Positions 8,521 to 18,651 of a stretch of DNA of 64,000 bases are shown piece by piece. The first letter of the stretch is position 1. Every line of letters begins with the position of its first letter. The DNA lies in the NCBI RefSeq assembly GCF_013318015.2, contig NZ_CP115842.1, positions 1,921,001 to 1,985,000 on the forward strand, written 5' to 3'. The notes beneath the pieces are model-generated. The model was not told the origin of the DNA and made no database searches. It saw only the letters and a list, made by a program, of their open reading frames with translations. Position numbers and translations under genes: made by a program. This DNA comes from Agrobacterium tumefaciens. Its GTDB lineage: Bacteria > Pseudomonadota > Alphaproteobacteria > Rhizobiales > Rhizobiaceae.

Positions 8521-9385
8521 GTTTTCTGACCGCACTGTCGCTGCTTTTCGGCCTCAGCAACCAGTAGCCGCGACCCGGCGCATCCAGACTCGGGCCTGCG
8601 GTCACCAGGACGCCTGCCTCGACCAGCGGATCGACCAGTCCCGCCCAACCGAGGGCAAAACCCTGTTCGCCGATCGTTGCCTGAACCACCATGGTGTAAT
8701 TGTTGAAACTGATGTCTCCGCTTTCGTTTTCCGCGCCCCTCAGCACGCCGAAATGCTTGAAATAGGACGCCCAGTCGAACCAGTGCGCCTGTGAGGTATT
8801 TTCGAGGTGGATGAGTTTCAGCCGCGAAAAATCAGCCACGGTTTCGGGTGCCGACTGCTCCGCCAAAAGCGCCGGCGAGCAGACGGGCGTGACCTTCTCC
8901 GAAAGCAGCAGCACCGCGCCGTCGCCGGCATCCTGCCGCGTGCCGAAGATGATCATCACGTCGCTGTCGTGTTTGCCCTGTCCGAGCGGATCCTGCGTGG
9001 CGACGATCTGGATGTTGATGTCAGGATTGAGCGCGCGAAAACCATGCATGCGCGGGATGAGCCAGAGAGAGGAGAAGGCATAGTCCGTGTGCAGGCGGAT
9101 TGTCTGCCGCTCCTCCGTTCTGCGAAGTTGCTGGGCCAGAAGATCGATGGCATCGACATTGCGCGAGACGATCTCGAACAGCTTTAGCCCCTCGGCCGTC
9201 AACTCGATGCCGCGATGTTTACGCCGCACCAGTGCAACGCCCAGATCGTCTTCCAGCCGGCGGATCTGATAGCTGACAGCTGGCTGGGTCAGCCGCAGGG
9301 ACGCCGCCGCTGCCGTCAGGCTGCCGCGCCGGGCGACCTCGGTAAAAATGCGCATCCATCCAAGATCGAGCGGCCGCTCTGTCAT
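8489..9385 (-). CDS. LysR-family regulator of choline-sulfate utilisation
   Basis: 298-residue LysR-type regulator. The N-terminal winged helix (WMRIFTEVARRGSLTAAA, LRLTQPAVSYQIRRLE) is followed by a periplasmic-binding-like effector domain. It resembles the choline-sulfate LysR subgroup that sits beside betC in rhizobia, and it is divergent from choX-betC here, 94 bases away. AAGGAA precedes the start at 9385. Likely effector is choline sulfate or choline; this is inference from family and position. Confidence 0.88.
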   Translation of the reverse strand: MTERPLDLGWMRIFTEVARRGSLTAAAASLRLTQPAVSYQIRRLEDDLGVALVRRKHRGIELTAEGLKLFEIVSRNVDAIDLLAQQLRRTEERQTIRLHTDYAFSSLWLIPRMHGFRALNPDINIQIVATQDPLGQGKHDSDVMIIFGTRQDAGDGAVLLLSEKVTPVCSPALLAEQSAPETVADFSRLKLIHLENTSQAHWFDWASYFKHFGVLRGAENESGDISFNNYTMVVQATIGEQGFALGWAGLVDPLVEAGVLVTAGPSLDAPGRGYWLLRPKSSDSAVRKLTGWLIDEKR

Positions 9386-9479
9386 AGAAATTCCTTATAT
9401 CAGTCATCGAAAAATACCCGCTTCACAGGCAAAAACAATGTGGTGTTCAATAAACTGGACTAATAAAAGGGGAGCCGCA

Positions 9480-10433
9480 ATGAAAACCGTTTCTCGCATG
9501 CACCGCATCGCCGCCGGACTGTTTTTGTCCGTGGCGGCCTTCTCCACCCCGCTTTATGCCGCCGATGATGCGGCCTGCAAGACCATCCGCCTCAGCGATC
9601 CCGGCTGGACCGACATCACCGCCACCAATGGCGTCACCTCGGTTCTGCTCGATGCTTTGGGGTATGAGGCTGACGTCAAGACGCTGTCGGTACCGATCGG
9701 CTATCAGGCCATGAAAAACGGCGAGATCGACGTTTTTCTCGGCAACTGGATGCCCGCCCAGAAATCCTTCGTTGACGACCTCAATGCCGCCAAGGCGGCC
9801 GACGTGATGACGAAAAACCTCGAAGGCGCCAAGTTCACCCTGGCAGTGCCTTCCTATATGGCCGAAAAGGGCGTGAAGGATTTTTCGGATCTTGCCAAAC
9901 ACGCTGACGAATTTGAAAGCAAGATTTACGGCATCGAGCCGGGCGCACCCGCCAACCAGAACATTCAGAAGATTATCGATGCCAATGATTTCGGCCTGAA
10001 GGGCTGGCAGCTTGTCGAATCCGGCGAGCAGGCGATGCTGGCGCAGGTGGAACGGGCCGGAAAAGACAAAAAGGCGGTCGTCTTCCTAGCATGGGCGCCG
10101 CACCCGATGAACGAGAAGATCGATATCGCCTATCTCTCCGGCGGTGACGCCTATTTCGGCCCGAATTTCGGTGGCGCCGAGGTCTATACACTTGCCCGTA
10201 CCGGCTGGCCGCAGCAATGCCCGAATGCGGCGACGCTTTTCAAGAACCTTAAATTCGATATCGGCATGGAAAATGCCCTGATGGGTTCCATTCTCGGTGG
10301 CGAGGATTCCAAGGCGGCGGCAGCGACGTGGCTGAAAGCCAATCCGACATCGCTGGATGGCTGGCTGCAGGGCGTTACCACGCTGGATGGCAAGCCGGGT
10401 GCGGATGCCGTCAAAGGCAAGCTTGGCCTCTGA
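9480..10433 (+). CDS. choX: Choline ABC transporter periplasmic binding protein ChoX
   Basis: 317-residue binding protein with a signal peptide ending in PLYAADD and a glycine-betaine/choline-type (OpuAC) fold. Segments such as LSDPGWTDITATNG, VFLGNWMPAQ and VVFLAWAPHPMN supply the aromatic residues that cage the quaternary ammonium. Internal ATG 9480 has AAGGGGAG upstream, so an upstream in-frame start (9348) inside the LysR promoter region is rejected. It is followed after 14 bases by betC. The partner permease and ATPase (ChoW, ChoV) are not in this window, so ChoX here must work with subunits encoded elsewhere or is a stand-alone copy. Confidence 0.9.
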   Translation: MKTVSRMHRIAAGLFLSVAAFSTPLYAADDAACKTIRLSDPGWTDITATNGVTSVLLDALGYEADVKTLSVPIGYQAMKNGEIDVFLGNWMPAQKSFVDDLNAAKAADVMTKNLEGAKFTLAVPSYMAEKGVKDFSDLAKHADEFESKIYGIEPGAPANQNIQKIIDANDFGLKGWQLVESGEQAMLAQVERAGKDKKAVVFLAWAPHPMNEKIDIAYLSGGDAYFGPNFGGAEVYTLARTGWPQQCPNAATLFKNLKFDIGMENALMGSILGGEDSKAAAATWLKANPTSLDGWLQGVTTLDGKPGADAVKGKLGL

Positions 10434-10447
10434 GACTGTAGGGTGAA

Positions 10448-11962
10448 ATGCCGCGTCCCAATATCCTGATCCTGATGGCCGACCAGTTCAACGGGACGTT
10501 TTTTCCCGATGGCCCGGCCGACTTTCTTCATGCGCCACATCTGAAAGCGTTGGCGGAGCGGTCTGTCCGTTTCGCCAATACCTATACGGCAAGTCCGCTT
10601 TGCGCGCCGGCCCGGGCTTCGTTCATGTCCGGTCAATTGCCCAGCCGGACGCGGGTTTACGATAATGCCGCCGAATTCGCGTCGGATATTCCGACCTATG
10701 CGCATCACCTGCGGGCAGCTGGTTATTACACCGGCCTTTCCGGAAAGATGCATTTTGTCGGACCGGACCAGCTGCACGGCTTCGAAGAGCGTCTGACGAC
10801 GGATATTTATCCGGCGGATTTCGGCTGGACGCCTGATTATACCAAGCCGGGCGAGCGGATCGACTGGTGGTATCACAATCTCGGTTCGGTCACCGGCGCG
10901 GGCGTTGCCGAAATCACCAATCAGATGGAATATGACGATGAGGTTGCCTATCACGCAACCCGCAAGCTCTACGATCTGTCGCGCCGGCTCGATGACCGAC
11001 CGTGGTGCCTGACCGTCAGCTTCACACATCCGCATGACCCGTATGTGGCACGGCGGAAATTCTGGGATCTCTATGAGGATTGCTCGGCACTCGATCCGCA
11101 GATAGGGGCGCTTCCCTTCGAGGAGCAGGATCCGCATTCAAAACGGTTGCTGGAAGCCTGTGATCATCAGGCCTTCGATATTTCACCCGACGAGATACGC
11201 CGGGCGCGGCGCGGTTATTTCGCCAATATCTCCTATATCGACGAGAAGGTCGGCGAAATTCTCGACGTATTGAAGGCGACGCGGATGGAGGAGGACACGA
11301 TCATCCTGTTCCTCTCCGACCATGGCGATATGCTGGGCGAGCGCGGCCTGTGGTTCAAGATGTGCTTTTTCGAGGGTTCGGCCCGCGTGCCCTTGATGAT
11401 CGCAGCACCCGGCTGGAAACCGGCGCTTATCGACGCGCCGGTTTCGACGCTGGATGTCACACCGACGCTGTGCGGTCTGGCAGGCCTGGATATTACCTCA
11501 CTGAAACGCTGGACGGATGGCGAAGACCTTGCGGCTTTGGCTGCGGGAACAGGCGAGCGCGGGCCAGTGCCGATGGAATATGCCGCCGAAGGTTCGATCG
11601 CGCCACTCGTCGCCATCAGGGATGGCCGTTACAAGCTCTCGGTCTGCGAAGCGGATCCGCCGTTGCTCTACGACCTCGAGACGGATCCTGAAGAGCAGAT
11701 AAACCTTGCCGGCAATCCTGAATTCGCTGATGTGCTGTCATCGCTTTCGGCTGAAATCGGCCGACGCTGGCAGCTGCCCGTTTTCGACGCATCGGTGCGG
11801 GAAAGTCAGGCGCGGCGCTGGGTGGTCTACAAGGCGCTGCGAAACGGCGCCTATTTCCCGTGGGATTATCAGCCATTGCAGAAAGCCTCGGAACGCTACA
11901 TGCGCAACCACATGGACTTGAACGTGCTGGAGGAAAACCAGCGTTTTCCACGCGGGGAATAA
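10448..11962 (+). CDS. betC: Choline-sulfatase BetC
   Basis: 504-residue sulfatase that hydrolyses choline-O-sulfate to choline and sulfate, feeding glycine-betaine synthesis or carbon and sulfur nutrition. The alkaline-phosphatase-fold metal ligands are in NILILMADQ at the N-terminus. The sulfatase signature CAPAR is at residues 52-56, with Cys52 as the residue converted to formylglycine; FLSDHGDMLGERGLW supplies further active-site residues. The C-terminal choline-sulfatase extension is present up to RNHMDLN. It is cytoplasmic (no signal peptide) and cotranscribed with choX. The usual downstream betaine-aldehyde and choline dehydrogenase genes (betB, betA) are absent from the window. Confidence 0.93.
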   Translation: MPRPNILILMADQFNGTFFPDGPADFLHAPHLKALAERSVRFANTYTASPLCAPARASFMSGQLPSRTRVYDNAAEFASDIPTYAHHLRAAGYYTGLSGKMHFVGPDQLHGFEERLTTDIYPADFGWTPDYTKPGERIDWWYHNLGSVTGAGVAEITNQMEYDDEVAYHATRKLYDLSRRLDDRPWCLTVSFTHPHDPYVARRKFWDLYEDCSALDPQIGALPFEEQDPHSKRLLEACDHQAFDISPDEIRRARRGYFANISYIDEKVGEILDVLKATRMEEDTIILFLSDHGDMLGERGLWFKMCFFEGSARVPLMIAAPGWKPALIDAPVSTLDVTPTLCGLAGLDITSLKRWTDGEDLAALAAGTGERGPVPMEYAAEGSIAPLVAIRDGRYKLSVCEADPPLLYDLETDPEEQINLAGNPEFADVLSSLSAEIGRRWQLPVFDASVRESQARRWVVYKALRNGAYFPWDYQPLQKASERYMRNHMDLNVLEENQRFPRGE

Positions 11963-11974
11963 CGCTGGCAGGGA

Positions 11975-12874
11975 TTATGCGGCGGCGGTCGTTCTCGGCG
12001 CGCCGCCCGTGGCCTGCACGGCAAGGCTACCCGCCGCGACGCCTGCCTCAAGGCATTGCTTCTCGTCCGCCTGCCGAAGCCAGGCATCGATGAAACCGGC
12101 ATTGAAGGCATCACCCGCGCCCGTCGTGTCGACGACGGGTACCTTCTTCGCCGCCGCATGGTGTAGGCCTGTCTGCGAGGACACCCAGGCGCCCTCTGCC
12201 CCGCCTTTCAGGGCGACGACAGGAAACGACCCCGACAAGGCTCTGGTCGCCGACTCAGGGTCAGAATGGCCTGTGATCGCCTCGGCTTCTTCGAGGTTGG
12301 GCAAAAACACGTCGACGCCATCGCACGCCTTGAGCAGGCCTTTGTCATAAATCAGCGAGGCATCCCAACTGGGATCGAGCGAGACGGATAGTCCGCTGTC
12401 CCTGGCGCGGGCGACGAGATCGGGGATTTCGTGCAGTGTGGCGAATTCTGCGATGTGCAGATGGCAGGCCCCGTTCCACGAAAATGCGGCATCAAGGGTC
12501 GATGGCCGGGCGATACCGGCGCGCCGTGTCAAAAACGCCCTGTCATGGCCAACCACCGTCGCGACGGTGACCTGCGGGCCCGCATCTGCCGAGTGTTCCA
12601 GAAATTGCAGGTCTACACCGCTTTGCTGCATTTTCTCGCCGATGGCGCGTGAGAAGGTGTCGGTGCCGAGCCTTGCCAGCAGCGTGGCCGTGCGGCCAAT
12701 ATGGGCGAAATGCGCAGCCGCAATGAAAGCCCCGCCACCGGCGGCGATTTCCATGTCGCTGGCAAACAGCTCCCGGCCGAGCACCGGCAATTCGTCAAGC
12801 CCGGTGAAAATGAGGTCGCAATAGATCCGGCCGATACTGATGACCGCTGACTTTTCCGTGTCTGTCGTCATCAT
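11975..12874 (-). CDS. PfkB-family carbohydrate kinase
   Basis: 299-residue ribokinase/PfkB-type sugar kinase. The N-terminal [15 protein letters not shown] substrate segment and the C-terminal PfkB signature [13 protein letters not shown] (catalytic Asp in GAGD) are both present. ATG 12874 overlaps the stop of the upstream ATPase by four bases (ATGA), making it the last gene of the leftward sugar operon 18480-11975. It should phosphorylate the sugar moiety released by the pathway; the identity of that sugar is unknown. Confidence 0.9.
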   Translation of the reverse strand: MMTTDTEKSAVISIGRIYCDLIFTGLDELPVLGRELFASDMEIAAGGGAFIAAAHFAHIGRTATLLARLGTDTFSRAIGEKMQQSGVDLQFLEHSADAGPQVTVATVVGHDRAFLTRRAGIARPSTLDAAFSWNGACHLHIAEFATLHEIPDLVARARDSGLSVSLDPSWDASLIYDKGLLKACDGVDVFLPNLEEAEAITGHSDPESATRALSGSFPVVALKGGAEGAWVSSQTGLHHAAAKKVPVVDTTGAGDAFNAGFIDAWLRQADEKQCLEAGVAAGSLAVQATGGAPRTTAAA

Positions 12875-13911
12875 GCGCGGCCCAGAAGCTTTTCCGTCTT
12901 GGCATCGAAAAGATAGAGCGCGCCTGCCTGCGCCTCGCATTGCAAGCGGCTACCCACCTGGGGAATGGCCTTGCCCCTTGCTGTCGCGATGACCGAGGTC
13001 GTGGGCGTGTCCAGATGAACCAGCGTTTCCGGGCCGAGCGGCTCCACGGCTGTCACTGTTCCCTCCAGCGAGAAGGACCCTTGAGTTGTCTCGCCTTCTC
13101 CAACCAGCAGATCATGGGGGCGAATGCCAATCAGCAGATCGCCATCGGCAGACTGTGTAACGCTGTTCGTCGTTCTTTTGCCCCGCAGCAGGTTCATCGA
13201 CGGGCTGCCGATGAAACGCGCAGTGAAGACGTCCACCGGCGTCTCGTAAAGTTCCGAGGGCGTGCCGACCTGCAGGATATGGCCGTCCTTCATCACGACA
13301 ATCCGGTCGGCCATGGTCATGGCTTCCACCTGATCGTGAGTGACGTAGACGGTGGTTGTCTTAAGACGTTGGTGCAAGCGCTTGATTTCAATGCGCATCT
13401 GCGATCTCAACTGGGCGTCGAGATTGGAGAGCGGCTCATCGAAAAGGAAGGCTGAGGGATCGCGCACCATGGCGCGGCCGATGGCGACGCGCTGTCTCTG
13501 TCCGCCGGACAAAGCCGCGGGCCGACGGTCTAGCAATGCCTCAAGTCCGAGCACCCGACCGGCCTCTTCGATACGCCGGTTCTTTTCCGCCTTGTCGAGC
13601 TTTGAGGTATAGAGCCCGAAGCCGATGTTCTGGCGAACCGTCATATGCGGGTAGATCGCATAGTTCTGGAAGACCATGGCGATGTTGCGCTGTTTCGGTT
13701 CTTTCTCGTTGACGACGTTTCCGGCAATTTTCAGCGTTCCGCCCGAAATCTCTTCCAGACCCGCGATCATTCTGAGTGTCGTGGATTTGCCGCAGCCGGA
13801 AGGGCCAACGAATACGACGAATTCGCCGTCTTCAATGGCAAGGTCGATGCCTTTGACTGCCTCCACCTTGCCGTAGCGCTTTACGAGTTGATTGAGTTCG
13901 ATTGTCGCCAT
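12871..13911 (-). CDS. Sugar ABC transporter ATP-binding protein (UgpC/MalK class)
   Basis: 346-residue CUT1-type ATPase. Walker [11 protein letters not shown]-loop [12 protein letters not shown], signature ALSGGQRQR, Walker B FLFDEP and the switch region YVTHDQVEA are visible, followed by a C-terminal TOBE/OB regulatory domain containing IGIRPHDL. It energises the two permeases encoded upstream in the same operon. Its start overlaps the stop of the lyase gene by one base (TAATG) and its stop overlaps the kinase start. Confidence 0.92.
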   Translation of the reverse strand: MATIELNQLVKRYGKVEAVKGIDLAIEDGEFVVFVGPSGCGKSTTLRMIAGLEEISGGTLKIAGNVVNEKEPKQRNIAMVFQNYAIYPHMTVRQNIGFGLYTSKLDKAEKNRRIEEAGRVLGLEALLDRRPAALSGGQRQRVAIGRAMVRDPSAFLFDEPLSNLDAQLRSQMRIEIKRLHQRLKTTTVYVTHDQVEAMTMADRIVVMKDGHILQVGTPSELYETPVDVFTARFIGSPSMNLLRGKRTTNSVTQSADGDLLIGIRPHDLLVGEGETTQGSFSLEGTVTAVEPLGPETLVHLDTPTTSVIATARGKAIPQVGSRLQCEAQAGALYLFDAKTEKLLGRA

Positions 13912-15425
13912 TATCGCGCTCCCGTCAGGGCGGTAAATTTCTCTGCAAGCTCAGCGGCTTTTGTCGCTGCGTAGTCGGCGGATCGCTGTGCTTCTGCTTC
14001 AAACGCAGCAAGTTTATCGCGATAGGCCGCAATCGCCTCGCGCATCGGCTCCGGGGCAGGGCCGCCGAAGCGGCTGCGCACGGCGACAAAGTGCTCAGGC
14101 GAGACGATCTGCCTGAACTTTTCCTCATCGACACTGGTCTCGCGTCCTGCCAGTTCCTCGAACGCCTTGCGGAACGGCTGGTAACCGTCGTTCGGCAGGT
14201 CACCCTTCAGCGCGACAACGCTTTTGGCGACGGTTGCGGCAATTTCATGGGCCTGGCGGAATGACAGGTCTTCGATGCGGACAAGAGAATCTGCCAGTTC
14301 CGTGATGGTGATGCAGGAACGGCGAATATTCTGGTCGACCCTTTCCGGATCGATACTGATCTTGCCGACGAGGCTGGCAAGGAGATCGAGCACCCGGCCG
14401 GCAGAGGCGAAGGCTTCGTAACCCATGCCCTGGGTTTCGCCCTCGCTGTCGTTCATGTCGGTGAAGGGCGTGTTGTGCATCACGTCGAGCATGGTCCTTG
14501 CCCGCCCGAATGTCTGGCTAGCAAGGTGGCGCATATGTTCGATCGGGACCGGGTTTCGTTTCTGCGGCATGATCGACGAAATCTGCACCAGCGAATTCGG
14601 TACGTAGATCTGCCCGACTTCGAAACTCGTCCAGAACTGGAAGTCCTGAATGAGCCTGCCGAGATGTAGAAACATCAATTCGATGGCGCCATAGGTCGCT
14701 GTCGTATAGTCGACGGCGGCGATGCAGGAATAGGAATTGCGCAAGGGTGCCGCAAAGCCGAGAAGTTCGGCGACACGTGCCCGGTCGATGGGAAAGCCGG
14801 ACGTGGTGATGGCCGCAGCGCCCATGGGTGAGAGATCGACGATGCGCCGGGCCTCAGTGAAGCGGTCAATATCCCGGATCAGCACTTCGATGGCGGCGGA
14901 AAGATAGTGGCCGAAGGTGGTGGGCTGGGCCGGTTGTCCGTGCGTATAGGCGACGATCAACGTCTTCTCATTGCGCTCGGCGGCGTCGATCAGGGCGGCC
15001 AGCAGAAGCCGCGCCTTGGCAGTGAGCGTGTCGATCTTGTCTTTCAGGCCGATTTTGAAAAGCGTGTGATCGATGTCGTTGCGCGAGCGTGCGGTGTGCA
15101 GGCGGCCTGCCACATCGACACCGATGCGGGCTTTCAGCTCCTTTTCGATCAGGAAGAAGAAATCCTCGACCTCGCCGGTATAGACCAGCTCCGATGGATT
15201 GATGGTCCTGTCGATGTCATCAAGCGCTTCGGCGATTTTTGCTGCCGTGTCCGCATCGAGAATGCCGGTCTCGCGCAGCATGACCAGATGGGCGCGGTCG
15301 ATGCGGCGGAAACCGTCGACATGGTGGTTCTTGGCGCCATCGAAAAGCGGACGCAGCACGGTTTCCTTGTAAACTGGGTCGGGAAACTTGCTGGTATCCG
15401 ACAGGCGCGGGTTCATATCGGCCAT
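13911..15425 (-). CDS. Argininosuccinate-lyase-like enzyme (fumarase/aspartase superfamily) inside a sugar operon
   Basis: 504-residue member of the argininosuccinate lyase/fumarase superfamily. Recognisable regions are [10 protein letters not shown] (region 1, near residue 110), [16 protein letters not shown] (catalytic His region, near 160-175) and the superfamily signature [10 protein letters not shown] near residue 290. These enzymes eliminate fumarate from N-succinyl compounds or perform related additions. It sits between the permease and ATPase genes of a CUT1 sugar importer, not with arginine genes, and has a C-terminal extension rich in Ala and Glu, so a catabolic C-N lyase on an imported conjugate is more likely than arginine synthesis. 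Exact substrate unknown. AAAGGA precedes the start at 15425. Confidence 0.82.
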   Translation of the reverse strand: MADMNPRLSDTSKFPDPVYKETVLRPLFDGAKNHHVDGFRRIDRAHLVMLRETGILDADTAAKIAEALDDIDRTINPSELVYTGEVEDFFFLIEKELKARIGVDVAGRLHTARSRNDIDHTLFKIGLKDKIDTLTAKARLLLAALIDAAERNEKTLIVAYTHGQPAQPTTFGHYLSAAIEVLIRDIDRFTEARRIVDLSPMGAAAITTSGFPIDRARVAELLGFAAPLRNSYSCIAAVDYTTATYGAIELMFLHLGRLIQDFQFWTSFEVGQIYVPNSLVQISSIMPQKRNPVPIEHMRHLASQTFGRARTMLDVMHNTPFTDMNDSEGETQGMGYEAFASAGRVLDLLASLVGKISIDPERVDQNIRRSCITITELADSLVRIEDLSFRQAHEIAATVAKSVVALKGDLPNDGYQPFRKAFEELAGRETSVDEEKFRQIVSPEHFVAVRSRFGGPAPEPMREAIAAYRDKLAAFEAEAQRSADYAATKAAELAEKFTALTGAR

Positions 15426-15429
15426 GATG

Positions 15430-16272
15430 TTATCCTTTCAGGCCTGCCAGCATCACACCGCGAACGATGTAGCGTTGCAGGACGATGAAGACGATAAGGG
15501 TTGGGATGGTCGCAATGGCAGCGCCGGTCATGATCATTTCCCACTGGATCTGTTGTTCCACCGCAAAGCTCGATAGGCCGACGGGCAGCGTGTACAGCTC
15601 CTTGCTGGTAGTCACGATCAGGGGCCAGAAGAATGCTGTCCAGTTGCCGAGGAAGGTGAAGATTGCAAGCGCCGAAAGGGCAGGCGTCACCAGCGGCAGG
15701 GCTACCTTCCACCAGATCTGGAATTCGTTCAGCCCGTCGACACGCGCTGCCTCCAGGAAGTCGTTCGGAACCGTCTCAAAGAACTGCTTCATCAGGAAGG
15801 TGCCGAAGGCCGTCATCATTCCCGGGAACATGATGCCCCAGTAGCTGTCGAGCCAGCCAAGCTGGCTGGACATCAGATACCAGGGGATAACAAGCATTTC
15901 GGTCGGGATCATCAGCGTGGAAAGGATCGCGAGGAAGATGAAGTAGCGACCGCGAAACTCGAATTTGGCCAGCGTATAACCGACCAGACTGTCGAAGAAG
16001 CAGTTGGAGACGGTGACGATGACCGCAACGAACATCGAGTTGAAGAACCAGCGGAGAAAACGGCCGTCGGCCATGACAGTCATGTAATTCGCAAGCGTCG
16101 GTGCTGCGGGAATGAGCCTGAGATCATAGACCTGATCCGCGGTCTTGAACGAGGTCGAAAACATGAAGAGCAGCGGCGAAATCATGATCAGGCCGCCGAT
16201 GAACAGCAGCGTCCAGGCAAGGATGCGGCCGGGGCGGACGCGGGCGTGGGAGAGTGGCAACGCTTCGCTCAT
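15430..16272 (-). CDS. Sugar ABC transporter permease (MalG/CUT1 type)
   Basis: 280-residue inner-membrane permease with six predicted helices. The cytoplasmic coupling loop EAARVDGLNEFQIWWKVALP matches the EAA motif of MalG-type subunits. The start at 16272 overlaps the upstream permease stop (ATGA); a longer in-frame extension to 16557 lies wholly inside the neighbouring gene and is rejected. It pairs with the 313-residue permease. Confidence 0.92.
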   Translation of the reverse strand: MSEALPLSHARVRPGRILAWTLLFIGGLIMISPLLFMFSTSFKTADQVYDLRLIPAAPTLANYMTVMADGRFLRWFFNSMFVAVIVTVSNCFFDSLVGYTLAKFEFRGRYFIFLAILSTLMIPTEMLVIPWYLMSSQLGWLDSYWGIMFPGMMTAFGTFLMKQFFETVPNDFLEAARVDGLNEFQIWWKVALPLVTPALSALAIFTFLGNWTAFFWPLIVTTSKELYTLPVGLSSFAVEQQIQWEMIMTGAAIATIPTLIVFIVLQRYIVRGVMLAGLKG

Positions 16273-17210
16273 TTCTTTTCCCTCAGAACCCAGAGCTGGA
16301 CCAGCGACACGACAAGAAGAATGGTGAACAGGACAACCGTCTGCGCGGCGGCATAACCCATCGCATAGGAGTTGAACGCGGTCTGGTAGATCATCAGCAC
16401 CAGCGGTTTGGTTGAGCCGAGCGGTCCGCCCGGATCGTTGGTGGTCATGTTGTAGACCTGATCGAAAATGCGCAGGAAACCGATTGAGGAGAAGACGACC
16501 AGGAAAACGGTAGTTGGTTTCAGGAGCGGCAGCGTGATCTTTCGAAGGATCGCCCATTCGCCAAGTCCGTCGATGCGCGCGGCCTCATAAAATGTCGTCG
16601 GAATGGAGCGCAGGCCCGCCATGAAGATGATGATCTGGAAACCAAGCCCCGCCCAGATGGACGTCACCATGACCGAATAAAGCGCCTGATCGGTAGAACG
16701 GATGAACGGCTGTTGCGGAATTCCGATCATGCCAAGCACGTCGTTGATGATGCCGATCGGCGGCGGCTGATAGAACCAGCGCCAGACCCATGCCATTGCC
16801 GCTGCCGTCGTCAGATAGGGCAGGAAATAAAGCGCGCGGATGAAACCGTGCAGGATGCGCACCCGATCCAGATAAAAGGCGATGACGAAAGCCAGAACCA
16901 GACTGATGGGCGTGCCGACGATGAGATAGGTGAAGGTGTTCTTGAAAACCTTCCAGAATTGCGGATCCTTGAACAGCTTGACGTAATTGGCAACGCCGAT
17001 GAACTTTGCCGGGCGCAGCAGGTCCCAGTTGGTGAAGGACAACCAGAAGGCCTGCAACGTCGGGTAAAAACGGATGATGCTGTAAAACAGGATCGGGATA
17101 GCAAGAAAGCTCCAGATCCACACAAGCCGTTTCGTGCGCATGGAAAAGCGATCCCCGAAGGAGCCGCCGGGGCGGCCGGATGCCGCCCCCTGTTGATCGA
17201 TCGCTGTCAT
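16269..17210 (-). CDS. Sugar ABC transporter permease (MalF/CUT1 type)
   Basis: 313-residue permease with six predicted helices and an EAA loop (YEAARIDGLGEWAILRKITLP). The N-terminus is a polar Gly/Ser/Arg-rich segment before the first helix. It is second in the leftward operon, 16 bases after the binding-protein gene, and translationally coupled to the MalG-type partner. Confidence 0.92.
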   Translation of the reverse strand: MTAIDQQGAASGRPGGSFGDRFSMRTKRLVWIWSFLAIPILFYSIIRFYPTLQAFWLSFTNWDLLRPAKFIGVANYVKLFKDPQFWKVFKNTFTYLIVGTPISLVLAFVIAFYLDRVRILHGFIRALYFLPYLTTAAAMAWVWRWFYQPPPIGIINDVLGMIGIPQQPFIRSTDQALYSVMVTSIWAGLGFQIIIFMAGLRSIPTTFYEAARIDGLGEWAILRKITLPLLKPTTVFLVVFSSIGFLRIFDQVYNMTTNDPGGPLGSTKPLVLMIYQTAFNSYAMGYAAAQTVVLFTILLVVSLVQLWVLREKK

Positions 17211-17226
17211 GATTGGACCTGCGGTT

Positions 17227-18480
17227 TTACGGTTTGGCCGCGTCGATGATTTCCTGCTCGGCGCTGGCGGCCTGCTTGATGGACTCCTCGACGGATTGAC
17301 CCTCGAGCAAAATCCGGTTCGTCATGTCGATGGCGTTCTGCCGCTGGGCTGCCTCATCCATGAACCGTGTCGTATGGGCGTATTCGAGACCCTTCAGGAA
17401 CGGTGCATAGATCGGGTCTTTCAGGTTCTCCTCGGTCAACGCCGCAGATCGCCGCGCCGGCAACTCGCCAACCGTCTTCAGCCAGATCGCCATGGCTTCC
17501 GGTGAGGAGATGTAAGCGAGGAATTTCTTCGACGCTTCCAGTTCTTCACCGGTTGTCTTGGCGCCGATGCCATTGGCGAAATAGCTGGCATAGTTGGAGC
17601 GGATATTCTTGTCATTGGTGGGAAGCTCGGTCACGCCCCACTCGAAGTCCTTGATGGTTCTGAAAGATCCAAGCCTGAACGTGCCGTCGATGGTCATGCC
17701 TGCCTTGCCCGCACGGAAGGCAGCCTGGCCTTCGTCCATAAAGCCCACCTGACCGATCTTCTTTTCAAGCTGCAGGCTCGTATAGAACTTCAGCGCCTGG
17801 ATGCCCGCCTCGCTGTCATAGGTGACTTTCTGGTCGTTGTCGGTGTAGGGCTCGCCGCCATATTGGCGGATAAGAACTTCGCGCCACCATTGGTGGTCCT
17901 GACCGCCCATATCGAGCGTGGAGCCTGCAACGGTCAGGTTTCCGGCGGCATCGTGCTTGGCGATCTTTTCCGCCGCGGCAACAAATTCGTCCAGCGTCTT
18001 CGGCGGATTGGCGGCATCAAGACCGGCTTCCGTGAAGAGCTTCTTGTTGTAGAAAAGTGCGAGCGAGCGAACCGCCGTCGGCAGGCCGTAATAATCGTCG
18101 CCGCGCTTCATGGCGCCGACGATGGGGAAAAATTCGCTTTCGATCTTGTCATGCGGGAAAGCGTCTGTCGGCAGCGGCTGCAAGATACCGCCGGCTGCAA
18201 ACTTGTCGAGCCAGCCGTAGAAGAGCTGCATCACGTCAGGGCCTTTACCGGACATGTTGGCGGCAATCACTCGCGTCTGGTAGTCGGCATAAGGGAAGGT
18301 CACCTGTTTGACGGTGATATCCGGATTGGCCTTCTGAAACTCGGCGATAAGCTCGTCCATCGCTTTGACGCGTGTGTCGAAGACATATTGCCAATATTCG
18401 ATTTCAACCGCCTGCGCGGCGTTGAATGCAAATGTGCTGAAACCGGCGACCAAGCCGGCGAACAAAGTTGCCCTGCGCAT
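17227..18480 (-). CDS. Sugar ABC transporter substrate-binding protein (extracellular family 1)
   Basis: 417-residue periplasmic binding protein of the UgpB/MalE-like family with a signal peptide ending near NAAQAVE. Visible features are an EYWQYVFDTR N-terminal strand and a GKAGMTIDGTFRLGSF segment typical of family 1. ATG 18480 is preferred over ATG 18492 because GGAGG (18485-18489 on this strand) is spaced correctly for 18480. It is first in the leftward operon and divergent from the ROK repressor across a 257-bp region with a clear palindrome. Ligand unknown; the pathway genes suggest a sugar conjugate carrying an N-acyl group. Confidence 0.92.
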   Translation of the reverse strand: MRRATLFAGLVAGFSTFAFNAAQAVEIEYWQYVFDTRVKAMDELIAEFQKANPDITVKQVTFPYADYQTRVIAANMSGKGPDVMQLFYGWLDKFAAGGILQPLPTDAFPHDKIESEFFPIVGAMKRGDDYYGLPTAVRSLALFYNKKLFTEAGLDAANPPKTLDEFVAAAEKIAKHDAAGNLTVAGSTLDMGGQDHQWWREVLIRQYGGEPYTDNDQKVTYDSEAGIQALKFYTSLQLEKKIGQVGFMDEGQAAFRAGKAGMTIDGTFRLGSFRTIKDFEWGVTELPTNDKNIRSNYASYFANGIGAKTTGEELEASKKFLAYISSPEAMAIWLKTVGELPARRSAALTEENLKDPIYAPFLKGLEYAHTTRFMDEAAQRQNAIDMTNRILLEGQSVEESIKQAASAEQEIIDAAKP

Positions 18481-18651
18481 GTAAGCCTCCATTTTCTCCG
18501 CCCGGTCTTCCGGATGCGGAGTGATCGTTCCCTTTATCCGCGCTTTCGCGCGCGCTCATCGATTTGCCGGTAGCGGGGTTTTTACGCGTTCCGCCCCTTG
18601 CAATTCTGACCCCCGGTCGCTCTCTACGGTTCTCTGAAGGCGAGCATTTGT

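Noticed and set aside
16273-16557. In-frame extension of the MalG-type permease beyond its ATG at 16272
   Set aside because: It overlaps the neighbouring permease and reads as low-complexity His/Arg/Gln sequence; the ATGA overlap is the normal coupling.
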